Of a DNA stretch of 32,205 nucleotides, positions 1 through 8,553 are shown in pieces. Position numbers and translations under genes: made by a program. The notes beneath the pieces are model-generated. The model did not search any database, was not told the DNA's origin, and saw only the letters and a list, made by a program, of their open reading frames with translations. How positions within the stretch are numbered: position 1 is the first letter of the stretch; the number at the start of each line of letters is the position of its first letter. The stretch spans positions 1 to 32,205 of the forward strand of contig JAQGJX010000131.1 in NCBI GenBank assembly GCA_028290405.1. The letters are read 5' to 3'. This DNA comes from Hyphomicrobiales bacterium (GTDB taxonomy: Bacteria; Pseudomonadota; Alphaproteobacteria; Rhizobiales; Beijerinckiaceae).

Positions 1-849
1 ATGGTGTTCCAGTCCTACGCGATCTGGCCGCACATGACGGTGTTCGACAACGTGGCCTACCCGCTGCGCATCCGTCGCCGTCCCGCGTCGGAGATCGCCG
101 AGCGGGTGAAGGGCGCGCTGAAGCTCGTCGAGATGGACGCCTACGCGGACCGGCCCGCGCCGCTTCTTTCGGGCGGCCAGCAGCAGCGCGTCGCCATCGC
201 GCGCGCTCTCGTGTTCGAGCCCGCCGTGCTGCTCCTCGACGAGCCCTTGTCGAACCTCGACGCGCGCCTGCGCACGCAGACCGGCGACGAGTTCCGGGCG
301 CTGCAGAAGCGCCTCGGCATCACCAGCCTTTACGTCACCCATGACCAGAGCGAGGCCATGGCGCTGTCGGACCGCGTCTGCGTCATGAGCGGCGGCAAGA
401 TGCTTCAGGTCGGCCCGCCGGAGGAAATCTACCAGCGCCCGGCGAACCGCGCCGTTGCGGCCTTCTTCGGCTCGCCCAACTTCGTCGAGGCCAGCGTCGT
501 CTCCTGCGAACCCGACGGGGCTCACGGCTTTCGCCTCGCCGTGCAGGGCGCCGGCTGGGCAGGCCCCTGCCATGCGCGCGTGGAGGCCAGGCCGGGCTCT
601 GACGTGCTCGTCATGGTGCGGCCGGAGAACATGCGCATCGCGGACGCGGACGCGGCCACGGTCGGCGGCGCGATGGTGTGGGACGCGCGCGTGGCGCAGT
701 CCATCTTCCGCGGCACCCATCGCTCGCTTGTGGTGGACACCAGCGCGGGCCGGCTGAACGTGGACGTGCCGGCCATCCGCAACCCCGACGTGGGCTCCAC
801 CATCAAGGTGATGGCGGCCGAACACCTCGCCTGGGCGGTTCCTGCGTGA
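1..849 (+). CDS. ABC transporter ATP-binding protein, 5'-truncated by the window edge
   Basis: This is the ATPase subunit of an ABC importer, working at the inner face of the membrane. The visible 282 residues start at the Q-loop (Gln4 of [10 protein letters not shown]). They continue with the LSGGQ signature (56-60), Walker B VLLLDE (76-81), the D-loop SNLD and the switch His114 (THDQ). A C-terminal region from about residue 160 looks like a TOBE domain. Walker A is absent only because the window begins at base 1, so the ATG there is almost certainly an internal Met. The arrangement fits the spermidine/putrescine, iron(III) or sugar importer class (PotA/FbpC/UgpC type). The stop overlaps the GTG start of hyuA (GTGA at 846-849). 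That predicts co-translation and suggests the importer brings in the substrate of the hydantoinase-type enzyme. The substrate itself cannot be read from this subunit. Confidence 0.93.
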   Translation: MVFQSYAIWPHMTVFDNVAYPLRIRRRPASEIAERVKGALKLVEMDAYADRPAPLLSGGQQQRVAIARALVFEPAVLLLDEPLSNLDARLRTQTGDEFRALQKRLGITSLYVTHDQSEAMALSDRVCVMSGGKMLQVGPPEEIYQRPANRAVAAFFGSPNFVEASVVSCEPDGAHGFRLAVQGAGWAGPCHARVEARPGSDVLVMVRPENMRIADADAATVGGAMVWDARVAQSIFRGTHRSLVVDTSAGRLNVDVPAIRNPDVGSTIKVMAAEHLAWAVPA

Positions 850-2921
850 AACGCTACCGCATAGGGATCGACGTCGGCGGCACCCATACCGACGTGGTGC
901 TGACCGACGCCTCCGCTGCGTCCTACCGCATCGAGAAGCTTCCCAGCACGCCGCACAATCCCGCCATCGCGGTGCTGGCGGGCGTGGAGCGGCTGCTGGC
1001 ATCCGGCGTGGAGCCGCACGAGATCGATTTCTTCGGTCACGGCACGACGGCCACCACCAACGCGCTGCTCGAGATGAACGGCGCGAAGACCGGCGTGCTC
1101 ATCAACGCGGGCATGCGCGGCGTGCTCGAGGTGCAGAGCCAGGGACGCGACGGCTGGAGCACGTTCGATCACTTCTTCCAGCGCCCGGAGCCGCTGGTGC
1201 GCCCGGCTTTCGTGCGCGAGATCCACGGCCGGGTCGATTATCGCGGGCATGAAATCGAGCCGCTGGACGAAGCGGCCGTGCGGGAGGCCGCGCGCGCGCT
1301 GCACGCGCAGGGCGTCGTTTCCTTCGCGGTCCTGTTCCTGTTTTCGTTCATGAACGACGCGCACGAAAAGCGCGCCGCGGCGTTGATCCGCGAGGAGGCG
1401 CCGGGCGCCTTCGTGTCCTGCTCCAGCGCCGTGCTGCCGCGCATCCGCGAGTGGCCGCGCTATTCCACGACCATCGTCAACGCCTATCTGGCCCCCGTGC
1501 TGGCGCGGTATTGCGCCGACGTTGCGGAAGGCCTCGACGGGCTGAACGTCACGACGCGCCAGCGCTTCCTGATGCAGTCCAACGGAGGCGTCATGCCGCT
1601 GGCGGCGGACGCCGAGGCGCATACGGTGCGCACGCTTCTGTCGGGCCCCGCGGCGGGCGTGCGCGGCGCAAGCTATCTGCTGGGCCAATTGCAGGGCTGG
1701 CGCAATCTCGTCACGATGGACATCGGCGGCACGTCCTGCGACATCGCCTTCATCGAAGGGGGCGAGCCGCTGGAGCATGCGGACGGGGTGATCGACGGGC
1801 GCATCGTGGGCGCGCCCGCGCTGGACATCGCCACGGTGGCGGCGGGCGGCGGCTCCATCGCGCAGCTTGACGCCGCAGGCATGCCGCAGGTCGGCCCGCG
1901 CAGCGCCGGCGCCTCGCCCGGCCCCGCCTGCTACGGACGCGGCGGCGCGCAGGCCACGGTGACGGACGCCGACCTTGTCTGCGGCGCGCTCAATCCAGAC
2001 TTCTTCCTCGGCGGCAAGGCCAAACTCGATCTGGCCGCGGCCAGCGACGCGATCCGGCGCACCATCGCGGAGCCCATGGGGATCGACGTGGTGACGGCCG
2101 CGAGCGGAATCGTGCGCATCGTCAACGCGCGCATGACGGACGCCATCCGCATCGAGGCCGCCAAGAAAGGCGTGGACCTCAGCGACCACACGCTCGTGCC
2201 GTTCGGCGGCGCGGGCCCCGTGCACGCCGCGCAGGTGGCCGAGGACCTCGGCGTGCCGCGCGTGCTCGTGCCGCGCAATCCTGGCGCGTTCTCGGCGCTG
2301 GGCCTGCTGTGCACCGACGTGCGGCATGATTACCTGCGCTCGGAACTGGCCGCCCTGGGCGAGCTTGCGCCCGCGCACGCGCATGCGTGCTTCGCGGACC
2401 TTGAAGCACGTGCGCGCGCCGAGCTTGCGGCGGAAGGGCTTTCCGCCTCAGGCGCGCAGTTCGCGCGCGCCTGCGACATGCGCTACGCCGGGCAGGGATA
2501 CGAATTGCGCGTGTCCCTCGACGGGCTGCCCGAGCCGCTCGACGCCGACGCGCTGGCGGCGCTGGAAGAGCGTTTTCACGCGCAGCACGCCGCCGTGCAT
2601 GGGCACTCGGCGAAAGATACGCCGGTGGAGATCGTGAGCTATCGCGTGCGCGCCTCCGCCCCCATGCCCAAATACGCGCCCACGGCGGAAACCGCTGCGC
2701 CGCAAGGCCCCGCGCCGCGCCCGCATGGCTCGCGCCGCCTCACGCTTGGCCCCGGGCGCACCGTGGAGGCCGCCCTGTGGCGGCGCGAAGAGCTGAGCGC
2801 CGGGTGGACCGGCGAGGGGCCGGCCATCGTGGAGCAAGTGGATTCCACCACCATCGTGCCGGACGGCTGGTCCGTGCGCTGCGACGCCTGGGGCAATCTC
2901 GTGCTTGAGAGACGCGCATGA
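846..2921 (+). CDS. hyuA: Hydantoinase/oxoprolinase subunit A (HyuA family)
   Basis: The 691-residue protein belongs to the HyuA / N-methylhydantoinase A / acetone carboxylase beta family, ATP-dependent enzymes that open cyclic amides such as hydantoins or 5-oxoproline. The GTG at 846 is chosen because the family N-terminus, with the phosphate-binding motif IGIDVGGTHTD (6-16), begins directly there. A longer open frame upstream only overlaps the ABC gene. Other family blocks are GHGTTATTNALLE (64-76), the second ATPase-fold motif MDIGGTSCD (291-299), the PGPACYGRGG segment (358-367) and FGGAGPVHAAQVAEDLG further on. Length is normal for a separate A subunit. It overlaps the ABC gene by 4 bp and hyuB by 4 bp (ATGA). 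Family membership is secure, but the exact substrate (hydantoin, oxoproline or another lactam) is not decided by sequence. Confidence 0.95.
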   Translation: MKRYRIGIDVGGTHTDVVLTDASAASYRIEKLPSTPHNPAIAVLAGVERLLASGVEPHEIDFFGHGTTATTNALLEMNGAKTGVLINAGMRGVLEVQSQGRDGWSTFDHFFQRPEPLVRPAFVREIHGRVDYRGHEIEPLDEAAVREAARALHAQGVVSFAVLFLFSFMNDAHEKRAAALIREEAPGAFVSCSSAVLPRIREWPRYSTTIVNAYLAPVLARYCADVAEGLDGLNVTTRQRFLMQSNGGVMPLAADAEAHTVRTLLSGPAAGVRGASYLLGQLQGWRNLVTMDIGGTSCDIAFIEGGEPLEHADGVIDGRIVGAPALDIATVAAGGGSIAQLDAAGMPQVGPRSAGASPGPACYGRGGAQATVTDADLVCGALNPDFFLGGKAKLDLAAASDAIRRTIAEPMGIDVVTAASGIVRIVNARMTDAIRIEAAKKGVDLSDHTLVPFGGAGPVHAAQVAEDLGVPRVLVPRNPGAFSALGLLCTDVRHDYLRSELAALGELAPAHAHACFADLEARARAELAAEGLSASGAQFARACDMRYAGQGYELRVSLDGLPEPLDADALAALEERFHAQHAAVHGHSAKDTPVEIVSYRVRASAPMPKYAPTAETAAPQGPAPRPHGSRRLTLGPGRTVEAALWRREELSAGWTGEGPAIVEQVDSTTIVPDGWSVRCDAWGNLVLERRA

Positions 2922-4585
2922 CATCCGCAGCCCTCAAGGTCGACCCCGTCACGGTGCAGATCCTGCGCAATCGCATCGGCGGCCTGATGGAGGAGATGGC
3001 GCACCATTTCTTCCGCTCGGGCTATTCGACCATCGTGCGCGAGTCGCGGGATTTTTCCTGCGTCATCGTGGACCGGCAGGGCCGCCTCATCGCCTCGCCG
3101 CCGATGTTCTACCACGCGACCGCCTATTACCACCTGGCGCAGAAGATCATAGAGCTCTACGGCCAGAGCGGTTTTCGCGACGGCGACGTGTTCGTCGGCA
3201 ATCATCCCTACGAGGCGTTCACGCCCCATGCGCCCGACATGGCCGTCATGGCGCCCATCATGGCCGATGGGGAGCTCATCGGCTTTTCGGCCGCCATCGC
3301 CCACAAGGCCGACATCGGCGGCACGGTGCCGGGCTCCTCGTGGGGGCAGGCGACGGAGATCTTCCAGGAAGGCCTGATGCTGCCGCCCATGCGCCTGTAT
3401 CAGGCGGGCGTTCTGCTGGAGGACATCGAACGGCTCATCGCCGCCAACAGCCGCCAGCCCCGCCTCGTGCTGGGCGACCTGCGCAGCCAGACGGGCGCAG
3501 TCCGGGTCGGCCGCGAGCGCATGCAGGCGCTCGCCAAGGCGCATGGCGCAAGGGTTTTGTGCGCCGCGCTCGACGAGATGATCGAGGCCGCGGGGCGCGA
3601 AATGGCGGCGGCCTTCGCAAAGCTGCCGGACGGCGACAGCGAGGCGGAAGCGTTTCTCGACAACGACGGCGAGCAATCGCAGGCGCCCGTGCGCATGCAC
3701 GTGCGGGTGCGCGTGCGGCAGGGCCGCGTGCGCTTCGACTTCTCGGACTCAAGCCCCCAGGGGCGCAATCCGGTGAACCTGCGCCCGCCGCTCGTGGAGG
3801 CCTGTTGCTTCCACGCGCTCATCTGCCTGCTCGATCCCGCCCTGCGCTATTCCGACGCCGCAAAGCCGCTCGTCGAGATCGTCGCCAAGCCCGGAACGGT
3901 GCTCAACGCGCTGCCGCCCGCGCCGTGCTCGTCCTACATGAAGAGCTGCCAGCGGCTCATCGACGTGCTGATCGAGGCCCTGAATCCGTTCTGCCCCAGC
4001 CGCGCGGCGGCCCATGCGGGCGGCAGCGGCGGCTCCATCGTGGTCGCCTACGGCGACGGGCCTAGGCGCGTGCATCACAACCAGCATGAAATCTTCGGCT
4101 CCGCGTACGGCGGCGGCGCGGGGCATGACGGCGCGTCCGGCACCACGGTGCATCTGTCCAACATCTACGTGACGCCGATCGAGATCATCGAGACGGAGTT
4201 TCCCGCCCGCGTCACGCGCTTTGAACTGATCCCGGATTCCGGCGGCGCGGGCCAATGGCGCGGCGGGCTGAGCTTCGCGCGCGAATACGAGGTGCAGCAG
4301 CCCGCGACCGTGCTGTATCGCGGCGACAAGACGAAGTATCCGCCGCGCGGGCTGGCGGGGGGGCGCGACGGACGCACCAGCCGCTTCCTGCTCGATCCCG
4401 GCGGCCCGGACGAACGCCAGACGCCCGCCAATTGCAGGGTCGAACTGAAGCCCGGCGAGCGCTTTCGCATCGAGGCGCCGGGCGGGGGCGGCTTCGGCGA
4501 TCGGGCGCTGCGCGACCCGAAAGCCGCGGCGCGCGACGTCGAGGACGGCTACGTTCGCGAGACGACCGAAGCCCCGCCTCAATAG
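2918..4585 (+). CDS. hyuB: Hydantoinase/oxoprolinase subunit B (HyuB family)
   Basis: The 555-residue protein is the B-subunit partner of HyuA; together they form an ATP-dependent cyclic-amide hydrolase in the cytoplasm. It opens with the family segment VTVQILRNRIGGLMEEM and contains GDVFVGNHPY, HAPDMAVMAPI and HKADIGGTVPGS. The C-terminal half is glycine-rich and ends with an APGGGGFGDR motif typical of HyuB. The ATG overlaps the hyuA stop (ATGA), a classic coupling for subunits made in equal amounts. Its last 7 bases overlap the end of the convergent dehydrogenase gene, so there is no room for a terminator between them. Length is within the usual 500-600 residue range. The substrate remains unassigned. 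Confidence 0.95.
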   Translation: MTSAALKVDPVTVQILRNRIGGLMEEMAHHFFRSGYSTIVRESRDFSCVIVDRQGRLIASPPMFYHATAYYHLAQKIIELYGQSGFRDGDVFVGNHPYEAFTPHAPDMAVMAPIMADGELIGFSAAIAHKADIGGTVPGSSWGQATEIFQEGLMLPPMRLYQAGVLLEDIERLIAANSRQPRLVLGDLRSQTGAVRVGRERMQALAKAHGARVLCAALDEMIEAAGREMAAAFAKLPDGDSEAEAFLDNDGEQSQAPVRMHVRVRVRQGRVRFDFSDSSPQGRNPVNLRPPLVEACCFHALICLLDPALRYSDAAKPLVEIVAKPGTVLNALPPAPCSSYMKSCQRLIDVLIEALNPFCPSRAAAHAGGSGGSIVVAYGDGPRRVHHNQHEIFGSAYGGGAGHDGASGTTVHLSNIYVTPIEIIETEFPARVTRFELIPDSGGAGQWRGGLSFAREYEVQQPATVLYRGDKTKYPPRGLAGGRDGRTSRFLLDPGGPDERQTPANCRVELKPGERFRIEAPGGGGFGDRALRDPKAAARDVEDGYVRETTEAPPQ

Positions 4586-5568
4586 CCGCCGATGATCGGC
4601 AGGACTTCGCCGGTGATGTAACTGGAGCATTGCGCGGACGCCAGGAACACGAAGGCGGGCGCGATCTCTTCTGGTTGCGCGGCGCGCTTCATGGGCGTCT
4701 TCTGGCCGAATTCCGCGACCTTCTCGGCGGGCCTGTCGGCGGGATTGAGCGGCGTCCACACGGGCCCCGGCGCCACCACGTTCACCCGGACGCCGCGCTT
4801 GATAAGGCTCGCCGACAAGGCCTTGGCGAAAGCGTGGATGCCGCCCTTCGTCATCGAATAATCCAGCAGCTCCCCGCTGCCGCTGATGCCCGTGACGGAC
4901 CCGGTCATCACGATGGCGCCGCCCTCCTGCATGAAGGCCAGCGCCTCGCGGGCCATGTAGAAATAGCCATAGAGGTTCGTCTTGATGGTGCGGTCGAAGT
5001 GCGCGTCGGTCAGTTCGGAAATGTCGTTCACGTGCTCCTGGAAGGCGGCGTTGTTCACCAGCACGTCGATCTTGCCGAAAGTCGCCTGCACGCGGCGCAC
5101 TGCGTCGCGGCAGAAGGCCGGGTCGGCGACGTCGCCGGCGATCAGCATGCAGCGGCGGCCCTCCTTCTCCACGGCGCGCTTGGTTTCCTCCGCGTCCGCA
5201 TGTTCGTTGAGATAGAGCACCGCCACGTCCGCGCCCTCGCGGGCGAACAGCGTCGCCACCGCGCGGCCTATGCCTGAATCGCCGCCGGTCACGATGGCGG
5301 CCTTGTCCTGCAGCTTGCCGGAGCCCTTGTAATAGGGCGCGTCGTACATGGGCTGGGGATCGAGCGCGCGCTCTTCGCCGGGCTTGGCCAAGTGCTGCTC
5401 GGGAAATCCTTCCGGGTATTTGCGCGCCCCGGCCTGCATGGCCCCTTTCTTTTCGCCGGACTCCTGCCGGTGCGCGTCCCGGTCGTCGATGCGGGCCTGC
5501 ACGGCGCGCTCCTCTTGCGCCGTTGTCTCGGCCTGTCCGGCGTGACGATCCTGCGGGGCGGTGGCCAT
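4579..5568 (-). CDS. SDR-family oxidoreductase, general-stress (YghA/YdaD-like) type
   Basis: This 329-residue NAD(P)-dependent short-chain dehydrogenase/reductase has the Rossmann motif TGGDSGIG (94-101), NNAA (172-175), Asn198 and the catalytic YSMTK (Tyr237, Lys241), with serines at 224/226. The C-terminus [12 protein letters not shown] is typical. An N-terminal extension of about 85 hydrophilic, charged residues precedes the fold, as in the YghA and Bacillus YdaD (general stress protein 39) group, and has no signal peptide. The ATG follows an AGGAG ribosome site (5576-5580 on the complement). A sequence resembling an EcfG stress-sigma promoter lies just upstream, in keeping with a stress role. 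The 3' end overlaps hyuB by 7 bp. The physiological substrate is unknown; aldehydes or sugars are possible. Confidence 0.93.
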   Translation of the reverse strand: MATAPQDRHAGQAETTAQEERAVQARIDDRDAHRQESGEKKGAMQAGARKYPEGFPEQHLAKPGEERALDPQPMYDAPYYKGSGKLQDKAAIVTGGDSGIGRAVATLFAREGADVAVLYLNEHADAEETKRAVEKEGRRCMLIAGDVADPAFCRDAVRRVQATFGKIDVLVNNAAFQEHVNDISELTDAHFDRTIKTNLYGYFYMAREALAFMQEGGAIVMTGSVTGISGSGELLDYSMTKGGIHAFAKALSASLIKRGVRVNVVAPGPVWTPLNPADRPAEKVAEFGQKTPMKRAAQPEEIAPAFVFLASAQCSSYITGEVLPIIGGY

Positions 5569-5604
5569 GGGTGCGCTCCTTCGGGTATGGAGAGAATTCG
5601 TCTC

Positions 5605-5629
5605 AACCCCAAGGAGCGCGCCGCGTTCC
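5605..5629 (-). promoter_or_regulatory. Candidate EcfG (general stress sigma) promoter for the SDR gene
   Basis: On the minus strand, GGAAC (5629 to 5625) is followed after 16 bases by GGTT (5608 to 5605). Alphaproteobacterial EcfG promoters are described as GGAAC, a 16-17 base spacer, then CGTT, so one base of the -10 element differs. The -10 element lies about 36 bp before the dehydrogenase start, a normal leader length. The match is by eye, with no start-site data. Confidence 0.45.
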
Positions 5630-5650
5630 CATCAAGGTGCGTCCGCCTCC

Positions 5651-6388
5651 ATGCCGCGCTTCAAGCTGACCATCGAGTATGACGGAGGACCGTTCGTGGG
5701 CTGGCAGCGGCAGGCCAACGGCGTGTCGGTGCAGGGCGAGCTTGAGCGCGCCGTCCTGGCCTGCACGGGGTCGCCCGCGCTGGTCGCCGGCGCGGGCCGG
5801 ACGGACGCGGGCGTCCACGCCACCGGGCAGGTGGCGCATATCGACCTGGAGCGCGCGTGGGACCCGGACAAGCTGCGCGGCGCGCTGAACTTCCACCTGC
5901 GCCCCAGCCCCATCGCGGTGCTGGAGATCGACCGGGCGGCGGATGATTTCGACGCCCGCTTTTCAGCCGTGCAGCGTCATTACGTCTACGCCATCCTCAA
6001 TCGTCGCGCCCCCGCCGCGCTCACGCGCAACGCCGTGTGGCACGTGGCGCGGCGGCTGGACGCCGACGCGATGCACGCGGCCGCTCAGGCGCTGATCGGC
6101 AAGCATGACTTCACGACCTTCCGGGCGTCCGAGTGCCAGGCGGCCTCGCCAGTCCGCACCATGGAGAAGCTGGCGGTGGTGCGCACGGGCGATCTGGTGG
6201 AGATCCATGCGTCGGCGCGCTCGTTCCTGCATCACCAGATGCGCTCCATCACGGGCTCGCTGGAGCATGTGGGCTCGGGCAAGTGGCGGGCGGAGGATCT
6301 GCGCGCCGCGCTCGCCTCCAGGGACCGGGCGCGCTGCGGCACGGTCGCGCCCCCCCAGGGCCTGCGGCTCGTGCGGGTGGATTACTAG
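5651..6388 (+). CDS. truA: tRNA pseudouridine(38-40) synthase TruA
   Basis: TruA isomerises uridines 38-40 in the tRNA anticodon arm. The 245-residue protein starts [12 protein letters not shown], has the WQRQ motif (18-21), and carries the catalytic Asp52 in [15 protein letters not shown] (47-61). A later [10 protein letters not shown] segment and a C-terminal GLRLVRVDY are typical. The frame is open further upstream to 5561, but the conserved N-terminus and usual length (about 245) fix the ATG at 5651; an AAGG lies about 12 bp before it. It is divergent from the stress dehydrogenase, and its stop codon overlaps that of the convergent membrane-protein gene (6385-6388). Confidence 0.97.
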   Translation: MPRFKLTIEYDGGPFVGWQRQANGVSVQGELERAVLACTGSPALVAGAGRTDAGVHATGQVAHIDLERAWDPDKLRGALNFHLRPSPIAVLEIDRAADDFDARFSAVQRHYVYAILNRRAPAALTRNAVWHVARRLDADAMHAAAQALIGKHDFTTFRASECQAASPVRTMEKLAVVRTGDLVEIHASARSFLHHQMRSITGSLEHVGSGKWRAEDLRAALASRDRARCGTVAPPQGLRLVRVDY

Positions 6389-6963
6389 ACCAGCGCGTTG
6401 CGCAGCAGCGCCGCCAGCCCGGCCTGTCCAAGCACAAGGAGCGCCGCCACCCCGCCCGACACGTTGAGGATCGTCTTCGCCGCGAACCATTGCAGGTTCA
6501 ATACCAGCGCGGCGGCGGCGATCACGTAGATGGTCGCAAGGCCGCGCGGCGCGAGGCCGCCCGCGTACAGCAGGGCGGGCAGGGCGAGGAACGCCGCCGC
6601 CAGCGCGCCCGCCCAGTTGAGCGTGATGACGAAGGCCACGAGGCGCTTGCGCAGGCCCAGCAGGTCCGACAGCGCCCACCCGGCCAGCAGGGGCGGCGCC
6701 CATATGCACAGGAAATCCACCAGCGCCCGCCAGACCGGAGCGAAATCCGCGAACAGCCCCGCGCCCGGCCGCGCGAGGCCAAGGTCGGCGCGCTCGCCCG
6801 CCACCAGCGCCACGAACGCCGGGCCGGCGACCCCCACGGCCCCGAACGAGCGCCAGAAGCCTTCCGGGCTGTAGTCGAACCAGCGCTGGCCCTCCGGGCG
6901 GCGTTGCAGCAGGTCCCACGATCCGCGCAAAGAGCGGGTGGCCTCCTCGGCGAACAGCGGCAT
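6385..6963 (-). CDS. Uncharacterised multi-pass inner-membrane protein
   Basis: The 192-residue protein has a hydrophilic N-terminus of about 36 residues containing [20 protein letters not shown]. Four or five hydrophobic stretches follow, at roughly 37-57, 78-100, 108-136, 142-163 and 170-187. No catalytic motif was recognised and I cannot name a family; it loosely resembles small YIP1-like proteins. The ATG at 6963 is preferred over longer upstream frames because a GGAG lies about 8 bases before it and the upstream sequence reads as Arg/Gly/Ala-rich noise. It lies 95 bp downstream of the pentapeptide-repeat gene on the same strand and may share its transcript. The stop codon overlaps that of truA. 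Confidence 0.8.
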   Translation of the reverse strand: MPLFAEEATRSLRGSWDLLQRRPEGQRWFDYSPEGFWRSFGAVGVAGPAFVALVAGERADLGLARPGAGLFADFAPVWRALVDFLCIWAPPLLAGWALSDLLGLRKRLVAFVITLNWAGALAAAFLALPALLYAGGLAPRGLATIYVIAAAALVLNLQWFAAKTILNVSGGVAALLVLGQAGLAALLRNALV

Positions 6964-7058
6964 GGGGAGCTCCGGGTGAGGACGCGTCGTCGGACGTTCG
7001 TCCCACCAACTCGGAAGCGAGCGTTTGGTTGAAGCTGGACCTGACGAAAAGTCGAGGC

Positions 7059-8531
7059 TCAGCGTCGCCCGGCCGGACACGCGTAGCGCAGCCCCGCGGC
7101 ACGGTAGCCGCGCTGGCATCCCTCGCTCAGGTAAAGCTCGATCCCCCGCCGGCACGTCTCGGCCAGCGCATTGCCGGCGCCGGGGGCGGCGATTCGCCGC
7201 GCGACGTCGAGCATGTCGGCGAAGTCGCCCCATTCGGCTGCGGCGGCTGCGTCCCGCCGGGCGCGCGCGGGCGGGGGCCCGCAGGAAATCGACGCGCCTG
7301 CGATCTGCGCCTGAAGCAAGCTGTGCAAGCCGGGCGCCGAAGCGTCGCCGGCCTCGCCCGCGCCCCGGTGGCTCAGGGTCAGCCGCAGGGTCTTGAGCGA
7401 GGCCCCTTCCAGGCGCGGGCCGGAGCGGCTGACGGCCAGCTCCAGCGCGCCCGCGTCCGCTCCCGTGAGCCGCGCGTTGCGCAGGTCCGCGCCCTCCAGC
7501 GCGGTAAGCGCGCCGCTGGCGCCCTCGAAGCTCGCTTCCTTGGCGGAGGCGGGGGCGAACTGCGCGTCGAATCCGCTCGCGCCGTCGAAATCCGCCCCGT
7601 CGAGGATCGCCTTGGTGAAGTCGGCTCCCGCCAGGAGGGCATTGGCGAACAGCGCGCCGCGCACGTCGAGCTCGCTGAAGGACACGTCGGCGAGGTCCTT
7701 GCCGCGATAATCCAGCGCGAAGCGCCCGCCGCACAGGTCCAGCGGCGCCAGCAGGTGCGCGTCCGGATCGAACCCTTGCGGAAAGCGCGTCGCGCAATCC
7801 ACCCGCGCGCCAGCCAACTGGACGCCGCGGGCGACGACGCGCGACAGGTCCGCGCCGCGCAGGTCCGCGTTCAGGAAGCGCGCCCGGTCCATGCGGGCCG
7901 CGCCGAAGCGCACCGCGCGCATGTCCGCGAAGGCGAAATCCGCGTCGGTGAAGTCAGCGCCGCTGAAATCCGCCGCCACCGCCCTTGCGCGCACGAAGCT
8001 GGCGCCCCGGGCCGACAGCAGGGGCGCGCGGGCGCGGATGAACGAGGAGCCATCGAACGAGGCGCCCGCTGCCTGCGCGCCGTCCAGGATGGCGCCGTTC
8101 AGCAGGCTGCGGCGAACCTCGGCGCCCCTCAGGTCCGCGCCGTTCAACTGCGCCCGCGCGAAGGCCACGGAGTCGAGCCGCGCGCCGGTCCAGAGGGAGC
8201 GCGGCGCATGGGCCTCGACGATTTCGAGCCCGCTCAGCGCCAAGCCGGAGAGGTCCTGCAATTCCAGCGGCACGCCCGTGAGGTCCACCAGGGTGCGTTG
8301 CCCGGAGGGCGCTCCCGCCGCGCCGCGCTGGGCTTGCGCGCGCAGCAGCAGGGCGCGTCCGTTAGCGGGCTCCAGCGCGAGCGCGCTGGCGAACGCCGCC
8401 TCCGCCTCCTCGAAGCGCCCCGCCTGCAGCAGCGCCTCGCCGCGCTGGTCCTCGTCGCGCGACGTGAGGGCGCTTGCGGGGGCCGCAAGGCCCAGCAACA
8501 GGCACAGGGAGAGGAGCCCAATGCGTTTCAT
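7059..8531 (-). CDS. Exported pentapeptide-repeat protein with a TPR-like start
   Basis: The 490-residue protein begins with a signal peptide (MKRIGLLSLCLLLGLAAPASA, n-, h- and c-regions clear over 1-21, cleavage predicted after ASA). A short TPR-like helical pair follows (about 28-68: GEALLQAGRFEEAEAAFASAL). From about residue 80 to 385 it has degenerate pentapeptide repeats of A(D/N/S)LxG type, for example LNGADLRGAEV, FSGADFTDADF and LRGADLSR. These should fold into a right-handed quadrilateral beta-helix. The last 75 residues are helical, with four cysteines that could form disulfides in the periplasm. Pentapeptide-repeat proteins are usually cytoplasmic, so export is notable. The partner or function is unknown. 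It lies 22 bp after prmB on the same strand and is probably co-transcribed. Confidence 0.88.
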   Translation of the reverse strand: MKRIGLLSLCLLLGLAAPASALTSRDEDQRGEALLQAGRFEEAEAAFASALALEPANGRALLLRAQAQRGAAGAPSGQRTLVDLTGVPLELQDLSGLALSGLEIVEAHAPRSLWTGARLDSVAFARAQLNGADLRGAEVRRSLLNGAILDGAQAAGASFDGSSFIRARAPLLSARGASFVRARAVAADFSGADFTDADFAFADMRAVRFGAARMDRARFLNADLRGADLSRVVARGVQLAGARVDCATRFPQGFDPDAHLLAPLDLCGGRFALDYRGKDLADVSFSELDVRGALFANALLAGADFTKAILDGADFDGASGFDAQFAPASAKEASFEGASGALTALEGADLRNARLTGADAGALELAVSRSGPRLEGASLKTLRLTLSHRGAGEAGDASAPGLHSLLQAQIAGASISCGPPPARARRDAAAAAEWGDFADMLDVARRIAAPGAGNALAETCRRGIELYLSEGCQRGYRAAGLRYACPAGRR

Positions 8532-8553
8532 GGCTGGCCTCGCGGGCTTTCCG

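Noticed and set aside
522-2384. A minus-strand open frame of about 620 codons antisense to the ABC and hyuA genes
   Set aside because: Composition is Arg/His/Ala-rich and it spans the junction of two coupled genes that are certain.
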